A stretch of DNA of 64,000 nucleotides, from positions 1,948,001 to 2,012,000 of the forward strand of contig JACVVK020000001.1 of the NCBI GenBank assembly GCA_018292915.2. Reading direction: 5' to 3'. The DNA comes from Batillaria attramentaria. Taxonomy: Eukaryota > Mollusca > Gastropoda > Batillariidae. Shown here piece after piece: positions 41,726 through 53,611 of this stretch (position 1 is its first letter; every line of letters starts with the position of its first letter). A program made the translations under genes and the position numbers. Under the pieces are notes generated by a model. The model had not been told where the DNA came from and did no database searches. It saw only the letters and a list, made by a program, of their open reading frames with translations.

Positions 41726-43514
41726 TGTGTCCGGGCCCGTTTCTTCGAAAATACTCAACCGAATGGCTTCAAATTTGGGGTATCCAAATTTATCAAAATG
41801 TTACATTAGACGATTCAAGCGTGTGATGATTGCTTAAGTGATTTGGGAGTTATCGCCCTTTTGAGACAAGTTGGTTGTCTTTCGTGTACAGGCGTAATAT
41901 TTATTTAAATCACTCAATTTTTTGGCAGTAGATAGCTTGAATACGGACTCTGAATTGACTCACTACTAGAAAATGGTCGCTCTTATAGTTTTCATGTAAA
42001 CCGAGCCTGAGTTGACATTGCATGTGAACCCAGTTCAGATGCCTATTTCTCCGAAAATACTGAACCGATCGATTTCAAATTTGGGGTTTCTAAATGAATC
42101 AAGATTGTTGAATAGAAGGCCCGATCCAGGTACGATTGCACACATGATTTGCGAGTTATCGCCCTTTTCAAAACAAGTGGCTTTCTGGCGTTTAAAGGCG
42201 TAATATTTACCTAAACCACTCCATTTTTTGGACATAGATAGCATGAATACGGACTCTCAACTAAGTGAAGTTTGGAGGTTGTCGCTTTTATACTTTTGGC
42301 GTAAGCCGTACCTGATGAAAGTGCTGGTGAACACACTTTAGATCTCAAAATCGCTCCTACTATACATAGATAATGAGCCTGGGGTGCCATAAAAAATATA
42401 CAAAAAAATTAGAAAAATTCACTGCAGCCGTTATCGTCAGTTGACTCGAAAATTTGTACTCACAGCACATTTCCTCTGCAAGCCACACGCCTCACAAACA
42501 TCGAAGAAGAGACGCACGCGCACTGACGTAAAGTAAGTGCGTCATGTTTGATTGACGTGATGCTGTTTTTTCTTGGGGGTGTCTCGCCACTTTCTTTCGG
42601 AATTCCTCTGTTTGGAGACGTGGTGTTGTATTTTACTTATGCTATGTCGCCATCATCGTGCACTCGCAGAGATGATACGGGATACAACAGACTACAACTC
42701 CAATACTTTATGAACAGAATATGCGCGGAGAACAAATTCATGAAAGAAGAAGAATCCAGAACGCTGTGCAGGGGGGCTGCTTACGTCAGATCTAGAACAT
42801 TCCTCAACTTACTGGAAGGCTCGAAATCTCTCCAAGGTGACGTAATCTACTGACGTTACTGCACCAGCATGTTCTGGGATGGTCTAGAAATTATTTTGCA
42901 TCGAAATGCAGTATCTTTTCGCAAGAGTCTCTACAACTTGACATGTGGAAAGCGGGAATTTCAGTGGGTTTCGTTTTTGCCACTGACTCACACTCAGAAG
43001 CATAATGCAAAGATCTTGGAAACATAAAGATAGTTCACTTACCTCCCTTTGAGGGACAACGCGTAAGAGTTGTCTGCGCGCATTAGCGCGCATCCCGCAG
43101 ATCTACGCAGTTGTTTGACCCAACCCTACACTAGCCGCCGTAAAACATTTTAAGAAAATAAACAAAAACGAAGATGTCAGCGACTGCCAGGTGGTCTCCC
43201 CCCATATATTTCGCATGTGTTTTAGGCCTATGGAAAACATAAGTACTCTCAAAGTTCCGGAGGACGAAAGAAAGATCTAGTTTGGCTTTCACTGCTGTAC
43301 GTAGGCTACGCAGTGCATTTCGTTCGATGTGTTCAAGTAAAACTAGTACGGAACACAGAAAGATCGAATGTGCGAGAGATCCAAAGATGGACGCATCCGC
43401 TGAATACTTCCTGCTAACTCAGCATTAATCATATCTGCGACCGACGATCCAGCAGATTCTATGTTGTGATATGGTTTTACAATGGTTAGAACGAAGTTCA
43501 GCCGGATGATTTTG

Positions 43515-43559
<45 letters not shown>

Positions 43560-46501
43560 CTGAATTTAGATGCAGGTAGACGCTAGCACAATTTAAGTCA
43601 CCGTGATTTGTAAAGTTGTCAGGGAAAAAAATTACGCTGTATCTGCGTCAGCCGCGTGTGTTTACTGTTAGTTTACACTGCATGCACACGTACCACTTGA
43701 GGTCTTTTTTTTTTTTCTTTTTTTTTTTTTTGGACAAGAAAGCGAAAAAAAAATGTTTGTTTTTCAACAGGAATACCAAAAGAAGTATTTCCCCGTTTAT
43801 ATTTGTCTGTTATTTGAACAATTCGGCGCAGAACACAATTGCATGCTTTTGTGATCGCTTTCCACTTTCCGCCATGCTGTCACTATAGGGGCCAGATCTA
43901 GGATGCGCGCTAATGCGGGCAGACAACTCTTCGCGTTGTCCCGCTATATGTCTCTCTTACGACACTCTCTGGAGCACAGAGTCTTTCAGTGGAAAGTACC
44001 TCTGTGCACAGTGGGGAAATGGCGCTCACTGCGCTACCGTGACGGGCCTAAATTGTCTCGGTGCTCTCAAACACAAGGTCGCGCACTATGTCATCCTTGA
44101 CCAGCTTTGAACCCAGAGGGATCCTCAGTGGCGCAAGTGATTAGCAGGCTGTCTTCAGAGTGAAAGTAGGCGTGTTTCTGAATCAGAGACATACATAACC
44201 TGTCTCTGTCTGAATGGACAGATCTATTATTACATTCAGTCCTAGAGCACGGGTGTGTATGCTTTTGTAATCGTCTCTTATTCCACCACAAGGCAGGTAC
44301 GTGATCGTCTGCACCGTGCAATAATACTTGCCTGTAGAGTGCAACACCCTTGCCTGTCAGAGTGCAACCCCCTTGCCGTTTACTCACATCCTGTTGGATC
44401 AGTCTACCACGTAAACAGTGCCATCAAAGCGCAACAATAATTGTCCGCTGGCAAAGATTTTGCCCAAACGAAAAGTGGTCGGATATTCAAGACTTCGTTT
44501 CAAATCGAATCATATGACACACAAGTCTCTGCTTTTCTAAAAAAAAATTCGCCATTTTTAAAAATGGCGCTGGGTGTAAGCAGTCACATTTTCACGCCCC
44601 GCCGAAAAGGGACTGCACTCTGGAGTCTACTCTTACGAGGGCAGGAGTGACGCGTCTTTCTGATTCCAAGGTCTTTGCATAATGTGTGTGTGTGTGTGTG
44701 TAGGGGGAGGGGGGGTGCGTGCGTGCGCGCGCAAGCGCGCGTCTAAGGCGAGAGAGAGAGAGAGAGGGTCTCTTCTCCGATACCAGTAAGCAATCGTCTG
44801 TCAGTCAGGTCTGCGGGAAGTAACTCTGTCAAAGGGGAACGACTTTATTACAAGAATTCATTCACCCATGTAGAACCTCGCATACGCCAACAAGTTGTGA
44901 CGTCAACCAGCTAGGCGAGCTCACACGACCTCATGTGTTTGGGTTTTTGCAAGTGCATAGAGGCACGATAAGGGTTTTCAGTACTTTCTTTATGTCAGCA
45001 TGCTTGATGTCAGAGAGCTTGCGTTCCGGCGTGTGCGCGCGGGCTGCATACATGACACAACGACTACGACTGTGACTACAGCAGGTCATTGAATGGAAAC
45101 AACATATTGGGCTGGTGGCCATCTTGTTTTTTTTTTGTAATGGATCAAACACACATCATTATCACCCAAAAGCTTAAAGTTTCTATATTCGAAATACATG
45201 TATATTCTGAGGGGAAAAACTGCTTCTTACAAGATGCTATAAGGCTGTTTGCCAAATACATGTTCCTTTTGGCTATTGTGACCATTTTCGTGACTGCGGC
45301 TTCTAATCGTAAAGAAATAGGACTTTCTTTGACCTAACACTTCCATGCCTGTACTACACATTGATACAAGCAAGTCACTAAAACTATAATTAATAGCCAC
45401 CAGTCAGTGCAGTCTAGCTGGTTTTCAGTCCGCAACCAAATGACGTGATCTGCTAGGCGCATGGTGTGTTTTTACATACACATGGAACAACATATACGCC
45501 ACTGAACCAGAGTCACCACAATGGTTTCAGATGGTATATTCTGTCCAAAGGGACTGATTCTGATGCACGGATTATGCACATTCGATGAAAAGTTTTCCAC
45601 AGCATTCTTGTACCTGGTATGTCTGACAAACACATTGAGACTATAAATGTTTTAACTGTCAGTCCAAACCTAAACAAAATGAACCAATCTAAGGTCTGAG
45701 GCCAGTACCTTTAGTGATGTTAGTTTCTGGAAAACATGGGTACCGTCACTGTTAGCTTGCAGCTTGGTATACCATACTTGTAACTCCTGAACATCTACCT
45801 GTGAAAAAAAACAGTCATGGGGAAAAGAAAATGTAAGTATTAAAACATTGCAGGTCATACACTAGGTTACATCAACCACACGGATACACGTCATTACATG
45901 TCAGAAACTTTATAACATTCATTCAATTAAAAAAAACACAACAATCTGCCTGTTACAGAATTACCACCACCACCAAACATTTCCCTCACTCTACTTCCCT
46001 TTTCTCTCTCCAGTAAAAAATGCACAATTTCCAAATGTAAGTAAAACATTGCAGGCCATACACAGGTTTACATCAACCGCACGGATACATGTCATTACAT
46101 GTCAGAAACTTTATAACACACATTGAATTAAAGAAAACAACCTGCCTGTTACAGAATTACCATCACCACCAAACACTTCCCTCACTCTATGTCCCGTCTC
46201 TTTTCCAGTAAAAAATGCACAATTTCCAGTCGTAAACAATACCTGGCAACACATGTATTGTACAGTCTAGGAAATCAACAAACTACCCTTTGAGTCGTTA
46301 CGAAACTGTCTCTTATCTGTAAACTAAGGTACAGTGTAAATGAATAAACACAACTGTAAGATTTCTTACAAAGCTGCCCATTAATTGCAGGGTGATATTC
46401 TGCTTGGTCACATTGTAGGATGGCAAAGTCGGACGAATACACTTTGAGTGTTCCTGACTCTGAAGACAGATACATACATAAAGGTACACACCAGGTTTTT
46501 C

Positions 46502-46546
<45 letters not shown>

Positions 46547-47715
46547 CAAGCGTATGCACCTGTGTGTGCATTTGGACATGTGATCAGTGATCACAAATAC
46601 AGATCCCCTTCTTTATCAAATATTGTACATACCACTAAAACGTTTACTCTGCCTGAATTTCAGGGGAAATAATGATCTGAGAAGCCGTGAATTTGACTGC
46701 ATTATTTATGTGTTAAATATTCTGACGGTAACCTGCAAACCTAATCTCATCACTCCATTTTGCATGTTCTCACCATAGTCTCGATGACAATGGTTAAGTC
46801 TGAAGCACCAGGGCTGACCAAGCTTACAATGCTGCCCCCTCCATCCAGTTTTCCTACTCCATAACCATGTCGCAGGTAGCTCCAGCCCGGGGCACTAAAC
46901 TGACAGGTGTGTGCTGGGAAAAGAAAACAAAAAACAAAACAATAAGAGGCACCAGATGACTGAAATATCAGTGACACTAAAACAGCTGATAAAAAGATGA
47001 CACTTTACACCTTGACAATCACAAAGTCAAAAACCGTGGAGGTTTCTTAGAAACATTGAAGTTGCATCAGTCACACACGAAGGTAGTCTGCTGAATATTG
47101 TTCAGGTAGTGTGAAGCAGCACCAGCCATAATTAGAGGTAGTCTGTTTGTAACATGTCATTGCAGTACAAAACACATTGACAGTACTGTACTTCCCTGAA
47201 AAAGAAAAGTGGTCACTGACTGAATTCAGTATGGCCCATCACACAAAGCAGCAATGGCAAACCTCAAATGATCTACCTGACACCCAAACGGGAGTGCGGA
47301 CAGTGTAATGACCACTCCATGGCTCTCTAGCCTCCATCAGAGCGTCCCTGTTCCATGGCAAACCTTCCAGGTAACTGTCTATCAGTCCCCAAGCAATGGT
47401 ACTGGAAAGGAATTCCAATGGTTGCAACAGACAGCACCATAAAAGAACGGTAATAAAGCTAGAAAGGCTGCATCTGCCACCTGGAAAGGTGCATGATTTT
47501 GTTTTTCTTGTTCACAATTTAAACTGAAAGCAATTTTAATCCTGAATCCATGTGAAGGGTGCAAAATAAACGAGAGACAGTGAGAGAGAGAGAGAGACAG
47601 ACAGACAGACACAGAGAGAAAGAGACAGAGACACAGACAGAGAGAAATTTGCCTGGTAAATTGAAAGACAGGGAGTGAGAGAGAGAGAAAGAGAGAGACA
47701 AAAAGAGAGAAGGAC

Positions 47716-47746
<31 letters not shown>

Positions 47747-49010
47747 AACTTGCCTGGTAAACTGTCCATTTACATAGTTTTGATTCAGAATCTGAAAAGA
47801 AGAGTAATCCTTTAATTACAGATTGCTTTAAGAATGCGTCACATAGGTTGCTCATACATGGGAAATGACTGCATCAACTTCATAAAAATGTATCACGTAA
47901 GCAGTGTTACTAACCCTAGCCCAGCATCCTCCCCCAGCGTCATTATCGTAAGTGCTGTAATCCTCTGAAGACCAAAGAGGCTTCCCAAGCTCCACCGCAG
48001 CTGCTGGACTTTCCGTACCTGGATAATGTATTCTGAAACACACAAGATGTGTTCATGGGTTTTTCATTTCTATATTAGTGTATTGGCTTGCAAATGGTGC
48101 CTGGGTGTCATCTTCAGTGTGGAACGTGCACATAATTATATAAGTATCAAGCATGCATGCTAAAAATTCATCACACATCTTCAAAAGACAGCAGGCTGTG
48201 GCCAGCAGCAGAGAAAACAAAAGTATGTTGCACGTACCAGAGCGAGTGAATAGCAAGGTGGAGGTTTGCAAGTAAAGTAGCGCTTAACAGCAGCAAACTT
48301 TCAATACTTTAATCTCTAGCCTCGCAGCACTTTGAGTTTTTCAAAAGAGACACATACAAATATTGCAAAAGAGACACATAAAATATAAATATAAAATTTG
48401 AATCTAAAGTGAGGTAAAAGTCAAATGTAATAATAAAGATAAAACAACAAAAAAATAAAATAAAAAGGAGGACAGAAATTTACCCAAGAACATCCACTAC
48501 AGAGTCTAGTTCAGCATCACGCATCACATCATTCATAATAGTCCAGTCAATTCCATCTGCAGCAACAATCCTAGTCTTCTCAAATCCATTGTCATCAAGC
48601 ATTTTTCTAAGTATCTGAAAAAAGAATTTACCTGCATATGATCAGTGTCAGCAAATCACAGAGAGAAGCACATACTGGCTAATATATGTTAAAACGAGTT
48701 TACACTAGTCTGATCAATCACTCTGAAGTTCATTGTGTATGAAGGTGTCATAAATCTCGATGAAAAGCAAAGAAGTACAGTATATTCAAGCCACAGCAAA
48801 ACCTGTAAGTATACGCACATTTTAAAACAGGTGGAATGAGTTCACATGAGAAAGAACACATGACACACACAGACACACACAATCTATCAAGAGTCAAGTA
48901 TTCACCTTCATGTATGAGATGTTGTATGGCTTTTCATTCCAGATCTAAGCCACAGAAAAAGACACATGTCAAACAAATCAAACAAGGTTTGAAAAAAAAA
49001 AAAAAAGAAG

Positions 49011-49048
<38 letters not shown>

Positions 49049-51298
49049 CACAAAACAAACCTGAAACTATACAATGTATAACCTCAATTCTCTCACTTCA
49101 GGCAAGAGTGCTAAGAGTATGACTAAATCATTCAAAACTTCAAAATGCATGCATGCACGCACACACACACACATATGTGCACGCACGCACGCACACACAC
49201 AAACTTCACACACTGCCTGCAAAATATTTTCACTGTCAGTCAGTATGAAATCAAACAAAATACTGTAACATACCCCAACGTAATCAATGTCCAAGCCATG
49301 ATGTGTCTTTGCTCCAAGGACCCACTTCAGTATGTAGTTGGCCAGCCTGCTAGTATCACTGTAAGGGTTACCGGTACCATTGCCAACCCAGCCAGGGAAA
49401 TCCCATGGTAACCCATACAGCTTGATATCCGGGTTACGCTAACAATGAGAAATAAAGGAAGAAATACATGTGTATATGCACACACAAAAAACAGGAAACT
49501 ACAAGGACTAACAGCTAGATCTAGAGCTCAAAGCTCAGTGATAAAATGGTGCTTTGTTTCCTGTCATTAAAAAAATCAACACTATGCCTGTGATAGCAAC
49601 CAGGCTGTGTACTTCCTGCAATGAGTGCCAGGGTTTTCTAGAAGATATCTGATGCATGCAGACCCATCAACACATAACTGATGTAACATAGATTAAAACT
49701 CAGCAGCAGCTTTGAATCTGCAAGTATGCAACCCTGCCAGTACGCACAAATGTGTCCTTACACTTTTTGCCTCCTTCATAAGCCACCACTCAAAACCTCT
49801 GTTGTAGTTCAGATCTGAACTGTTGTGCATATGGGACGCCTCTGTGGCATCTGAAGACACAATAAGAGACAAGCCGAATCACGACATCCATAAATGCCGC
49901 AATTATACACATCCAGCAAAAAAAATTAAAGCAATGCTATAAAAGTTGAATACAAATACATCTATGTGCAAGTGTCATATTACCTCTGAATCTTTGTACA
50001 TTTGAACCCCTTGAAAGCATTTCTTACTTTTCCCCTTGCAGTATTGCACACAAAACACCTTTCAAATCCCCATCTCCTTTTCTGTTTTCTTTAACCACAG
50101 TTACCTGCAGCCTGTGCATCACCGCCAATCTCAACCTTCAGTACATGCAGTGAAGCACCAAACCCAGGCTGAAACAAATTAATGTGGTACCTACACTACA
50201 TACATGTATTATCATCTTTTAACTTACTCACACACACACTGCTCATAGTCAGTACTCCATATGACACTGGTAAATCGTGCCAAAACAATGGCCATGAACT
50301 ATCTGTGTTTCTTGACCTAGAGGTGGCCATTGCAGTGGCCAAAAGAAGACTGTGTAACTGACTGACAGGCAATGTGTAACTGACTGACAGGCAAACTGTA
50401 ACTGACTGACAGGCAAACTGCAGCTTTTGCCCAAGTAAACACCAACAGATGAAAATTCCTGACCTCACCTTGAACAGGTAGTTCAAAATGTCAGTTCGCT
50501 GAGGTTCCTTATAGTCCATCAACAGCTTTGATATCCCCTGGACAGAGGTGACAAAAGGTGGTACTCAGGTGATGTTGATCAATGAATAACAAAACAGCAA
50601 ACGCAGCCCTGCACATTTGCAAATGTACCATACCAGGTGTTACAGTATTCATTATAAATGAGGTTTGCCCGCAGAGGTGGTGTGCTTCTTCTTCCTATTA
50701 GCTACCCACAACCAACCTACCAATTATTCTGATTTTGACACTGTAAGCTGCACACTCACTGAGCTGAGATGAAAGCTGGTCAGGGCTATTATTACATGCT
50801 CCTGTGTTTGGTATCAACTTTGCTGTGGACAATTGCAAATATCAGAACGCCTACTAACCATCATGTGTACATGTATATGTGTGTGTGTGTAGGGGTTTGG
50901 GGGGTGGGGTGGGGGGAGTGCGTGTCTGTGAGTGCGTGTTTGTGTTTGTGTGTGTGTGCTTGCGTGCGTGCGTGTGCAGATACTTGCCCATGTTCCAGAC
51001 TTAAGCGACCCTCCTCGCCCACCCAATTTTGGTAGTTTAAGGTGAGCAGTCGCACTCAACAGGTTTCCCCAAATCAGTCCAGCCCATAAACAATGTGATA
51101 CAGTGCCCTTAAATGTGTATTATTACCATAAGTAGTGCTATACAGTGACCGAGAGAACAGACGAGTAGGATGATGATGACAATATTTTTTGCCATGCACA
51201 CAGACCCCCGCACTGAGTCCACCGACGCCATCAAAGGTGCGCCCAAGGCCAACAGTGTCGTCCAGCAGGATCAAGTCTGAAGCATGACAGGCCTGCAT
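38964..51298 (-). CDS. GALC: Galactocerebrosidase-like gene B (start uncertain)
   Basis: GH59 model, 18 exons, 2004 coding nt from the in-frame ATG at 51298 (about 667 residues). Exons: 51206-51298 (open to 51370), 50469-50537, 50105-50168, 49762-49850, 49274-49438, 48906-48944, 48484-48614, 47915-48032, 47754-47791, 47277-47401, 46774-46913, 46370-46459, 45709-45798, 41067-41208, 40775-40952, 40127-40296, 39721-39800, 38964-39146. [15 protein letters not shown] and CIRP are present. The frame upstream of 51298 encodes a good hydrophobic leader (LAVLILVLV) but has no ATG before a stop, so the true start may be in another exon. Exon 9 uses a GC donor (CCAG|gcaagt). Intron 13 is enlarged by repeat R copy III. 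Confidence 0.88.
39405..39625 (-). mobile_element. Family 1 SINE fragment
   Basis: Minus-strand match to the body and 3' end of the SINE at 35251-36200 (shared: tggaggtttgca, gaatagcagggt, tgagcatttcagc). The tRNA-like head is missing. It lies in intron 17 of gene B. Confidence 0.65.
41464..45127. mobile_element. Palindrome-ended repeat family R, copy III (long form)
   Basis: Shares its first 1.15 kb with copies I and II (same hairpin end, same two internal units) and its last about 60 bp. The middle, about 42615-45000, is largely unique and includes a nested inverted-repeat element. It lies in intron 13 of gene B. An open frame at 42548-42853 matches nothing I recognise. Confidence 0.78.
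43053..43942. mobile_element. Nested element with about 42-bp inverted repeats
   Basis: GGGACAACGCGTAAGAG starts the left arm (43053-43095); the right arm (43901-43942) is its reverse complement with two or three differences. The arms share the attagcgcgcatcc part. The interior has no recognisable protein; it contains a GT microsatellite at 43520-43558. Confidence 0.7.
45836..46235. repeat. Two-copy tandem duplication in gene B intron 12
   Basis: A unit of about 200 bp (gtaaaacattgcagg ... aaaaaatgcacaatttcc) occurs at about 45836-46036 and again at about 46041-46235 with roughly 90% identity. Confidence 0.8.
48100..48330 (+). mobile_element. Family 1 SINE fragment
   Basis: Plus-strand match to the body of the SINE at 35251-36200 (caggctgtggc, gcaaggtggaggtttgca, gtagcgct). 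Lacks the head. It lies in intron 7 of gene B. Confidence 0.6.
50352..50420. repeat. Short minisatellite (about 24-bp unit, 3 copies)
   Basis: Three copies of gtaactgactgacaggcaa with short spacers, 50 bp from exon 2 of gene B. Confidence 0.85.
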
Positions 51299-51399
51299 CA
51301 CCAGCACAAGGATGAGGACCGCAAGCCCATGGATCTTGATACATACATGTAGTCGATTCCTTATAGACAATGAAAATAGGGATTAGCCTGTCCAGCTAG

Positions 51400-52000
51400 T
51401 ATAATAATAATAATAATAATTTATTTATTTATATAGCGCTTAATCTACATGTAAGGTAGTTCGAAGCGCTTAGAGTACAGGTAAAGAGACAGATAGACGT
51501 GAAGGTTCAGGGCCAGGGCAACTGCATGTATGGTACTTAATAAGGAGATGGAGAAAGACGGAGGGAGGTTAGACGGAGCTTTGAGATGAAAACAGGTAGG
51601 TTTTTAGATTTGTTTTGAAGGTTTCGAGGGAGGTTGACTGGCGGAGCGAAAGAGGCAGAGAATTCCAGGCTTTTGGACCAGCGTAGGAGAAGGCTCGAGA
51701 GCCAACAGAAGAAAGTTTAGTGCGTGGGATTCTGAATATCAGGGTATCGGATGAAGACCGGAGGGAACGTGACGGAGTGTAGAGTTCCAACAAATCAGAC
51801 AGGTAGGATTGGGCGGAGTTATGGATGCGCTTGTAGCAGAGGGTGCAGATCTTGTATTTAATTCTTTAAGAGAGTGGAAGCCAGTGCAGAGAGCAGAGTG
51901 CACGAGAGATGTGGTCGGACTTTTTCAAGTGAAGGACAAGGCGAGCAGCAATGTTCTGGATGCGCTGAAGCGGGAGAATGGATGAAGCAGGGAGACCAGA
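51400..52000 (-). mobile_element. LINE 3'-end fragment (L2/Rex/CR1-like), degenerate
   Basis: The minus strand encodes AARLVLHLKKSDHIS, LHWLP, then a stop, then SRAFSYAGPKAWNSLPLSL and TFKTNLKTYLF, the C-terminal end of a non-LTR reverse transcriptase. The 3' part has aagcgct motifs and an ATT/AAT-rich tail at 51400-51420. It is in the region upstream of gene B. Confidence 0.75.
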
Positions 52001-53611
52001 GTATACTGACTATTCAAACTATACAAACTTATTCAAGTACAATATACATGTTTGAGGCTAATACACATTCAAGAAAAATATTAGAATTTTTACCCACATT
52101 TTGTCTTCAGTATGAAGGTATGATACTTTGTCAGTCTTGATCAGCACAAGGACAGAATTACTGCAGCCAAGATGGGATACGTGCAATACACAAAGTACCT
52201 GAACACAACAGGTATCAGCCAGTGAAGTGGGCTCGAGGTCAGACAGCCATCATTTGCATACCTTGGAAAACAATATGACCAGTAGCCGCCTGATATAGTT
52301 ACAGATAAGCTGTGTAACTAATCATTAGACATTGTGTATCCCTATTGAAATGTTGGTGATAAGTAACCAGTGAAACGTCATGTGCTGAGCTTTGCATAGC
52401 AGTGTGTCACCTCACAGGGTCTTTCACTGTACACCTATGTCCAAAGAACAATGCTTTCTTCCAGTGTATCACTGGTACATTGTACCATAAAAAGGGTGGA
52501 TGGGTGGGATTGGGAGAGAGCAGGTCGTTCTGAACAATTTTGCCTTTCAATTTGTCCAAGTGTTTGTCATACTGTACAAGAAGTTTATTAAAAGCATAAA
52601 ACAAAAATCATTACCAGAAATAAAAACCTTGTGCCCCCCCCCCCAAAAAAAAAAAACCAAAAAAACCAACAACAACAACAAAAACCCAGCCAAAAAACAA
52701 CAAAACAAAACCCCAACCAACCAATGAATTAAAAAAAAAAAAAAAAAACCCAACTAGAAAGGAAATTACAACAAACAAAAACACAGAAACAAACTCAAAA
52801 GTATCCGGCAATTTTAATACACAGTTACACCTGCAAAAACAAAACGACGACAAAACCACAGAAACAAAACAACTGAATGAAGGAAACAACAACAAAAGAA
52901 ATACTAAGCAGTCACCTTTGAAGCTGCACCAGCCAACTTCACTGCACAGCATTTATTGTAACAGTTACATTTGATCGTATGCTGGGCATCTTAGTTATCC
53001 TCTACCATACCAAGGAGCACTGATGGTGCAAAAATAGCCTGAATGAAATCATTTCTAATGAAGTGATTGCTTGGATTACGTAGTGTTTCATTGTAATTGC
53101 ATGTAACCGCACACTGATTCAGATTTATGGCACTGACATTATTGAAGGTAAAAAGATACATAATTAAAATCATATGTTCCAACAGTCTCTCATGACAAAA
53201 CAGAACAAACAAAACAAACTGAAACATAAAAACAAGAAATAATGCACTTCTCCCAAATTTTCGTCAACATATGACATATAAAAACAACAAATAATGCACC
53301 TCTCCCAAATTTTCGTCAACAAATGACATATAAAAACAACAAATAATGCACAAGTTTCTCCTGAATTTTCAACAGCATCCTGCCTGGATCAGTAAGCAAC
53401 AATAATCAATCACAGCTAATTATGAATAAATGGGGAGGAGGGGGTGAGGGGTGGAGGTAGGACATCCAATAACCATGCAAGCGGAAGTTTTGAGCAAACT
53501 GTCAAAAAAAAAAAAAAACCCAAAAAACTGTCGCATGCATCAAGAAGTTTCTTCAGGCATAGTGTTTTTGTCTGGGTACACAAAGTGTTCTAGTTTCCTG
53601 TACAATGACAG
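52001..53611. other. Intergenic region A-B, remaining part
   Basis: A-rich low-complexity sequence (52635-52900), AATAAA on the minus strand at about 52952 that could serve gene A, and a three-copy 56-bp minisatellite at 53225-53365. No gene seen. Confidence 0.5.
53225..53365. repeat. Minisatellite, about 56-bp unit, 2.5 copies
   Basis: Repeats of acataaaaacaa, aaataatgcac and tctcccaaattttcgtcaac in tandem with few differences. Confidence 0.85.

Noticed and set aside
44127..44450. Possible SINE head (tcagtggcgcaagtgattag) within R copy III
   Set aside because: Box B is not convincing and no target duplication was found.
50352..50420. CRISPR-like short repeats
   Set aside because: Spacers are only a few bases and similar to each other; this is a minisatellite in a eukaryotic intron.
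17286..51298. Possibility that the GALC copies are pseudogenes
   Set aside because: Three full models have lengths divisible by three, no stops, conserved exon lengths and catalytic residues.
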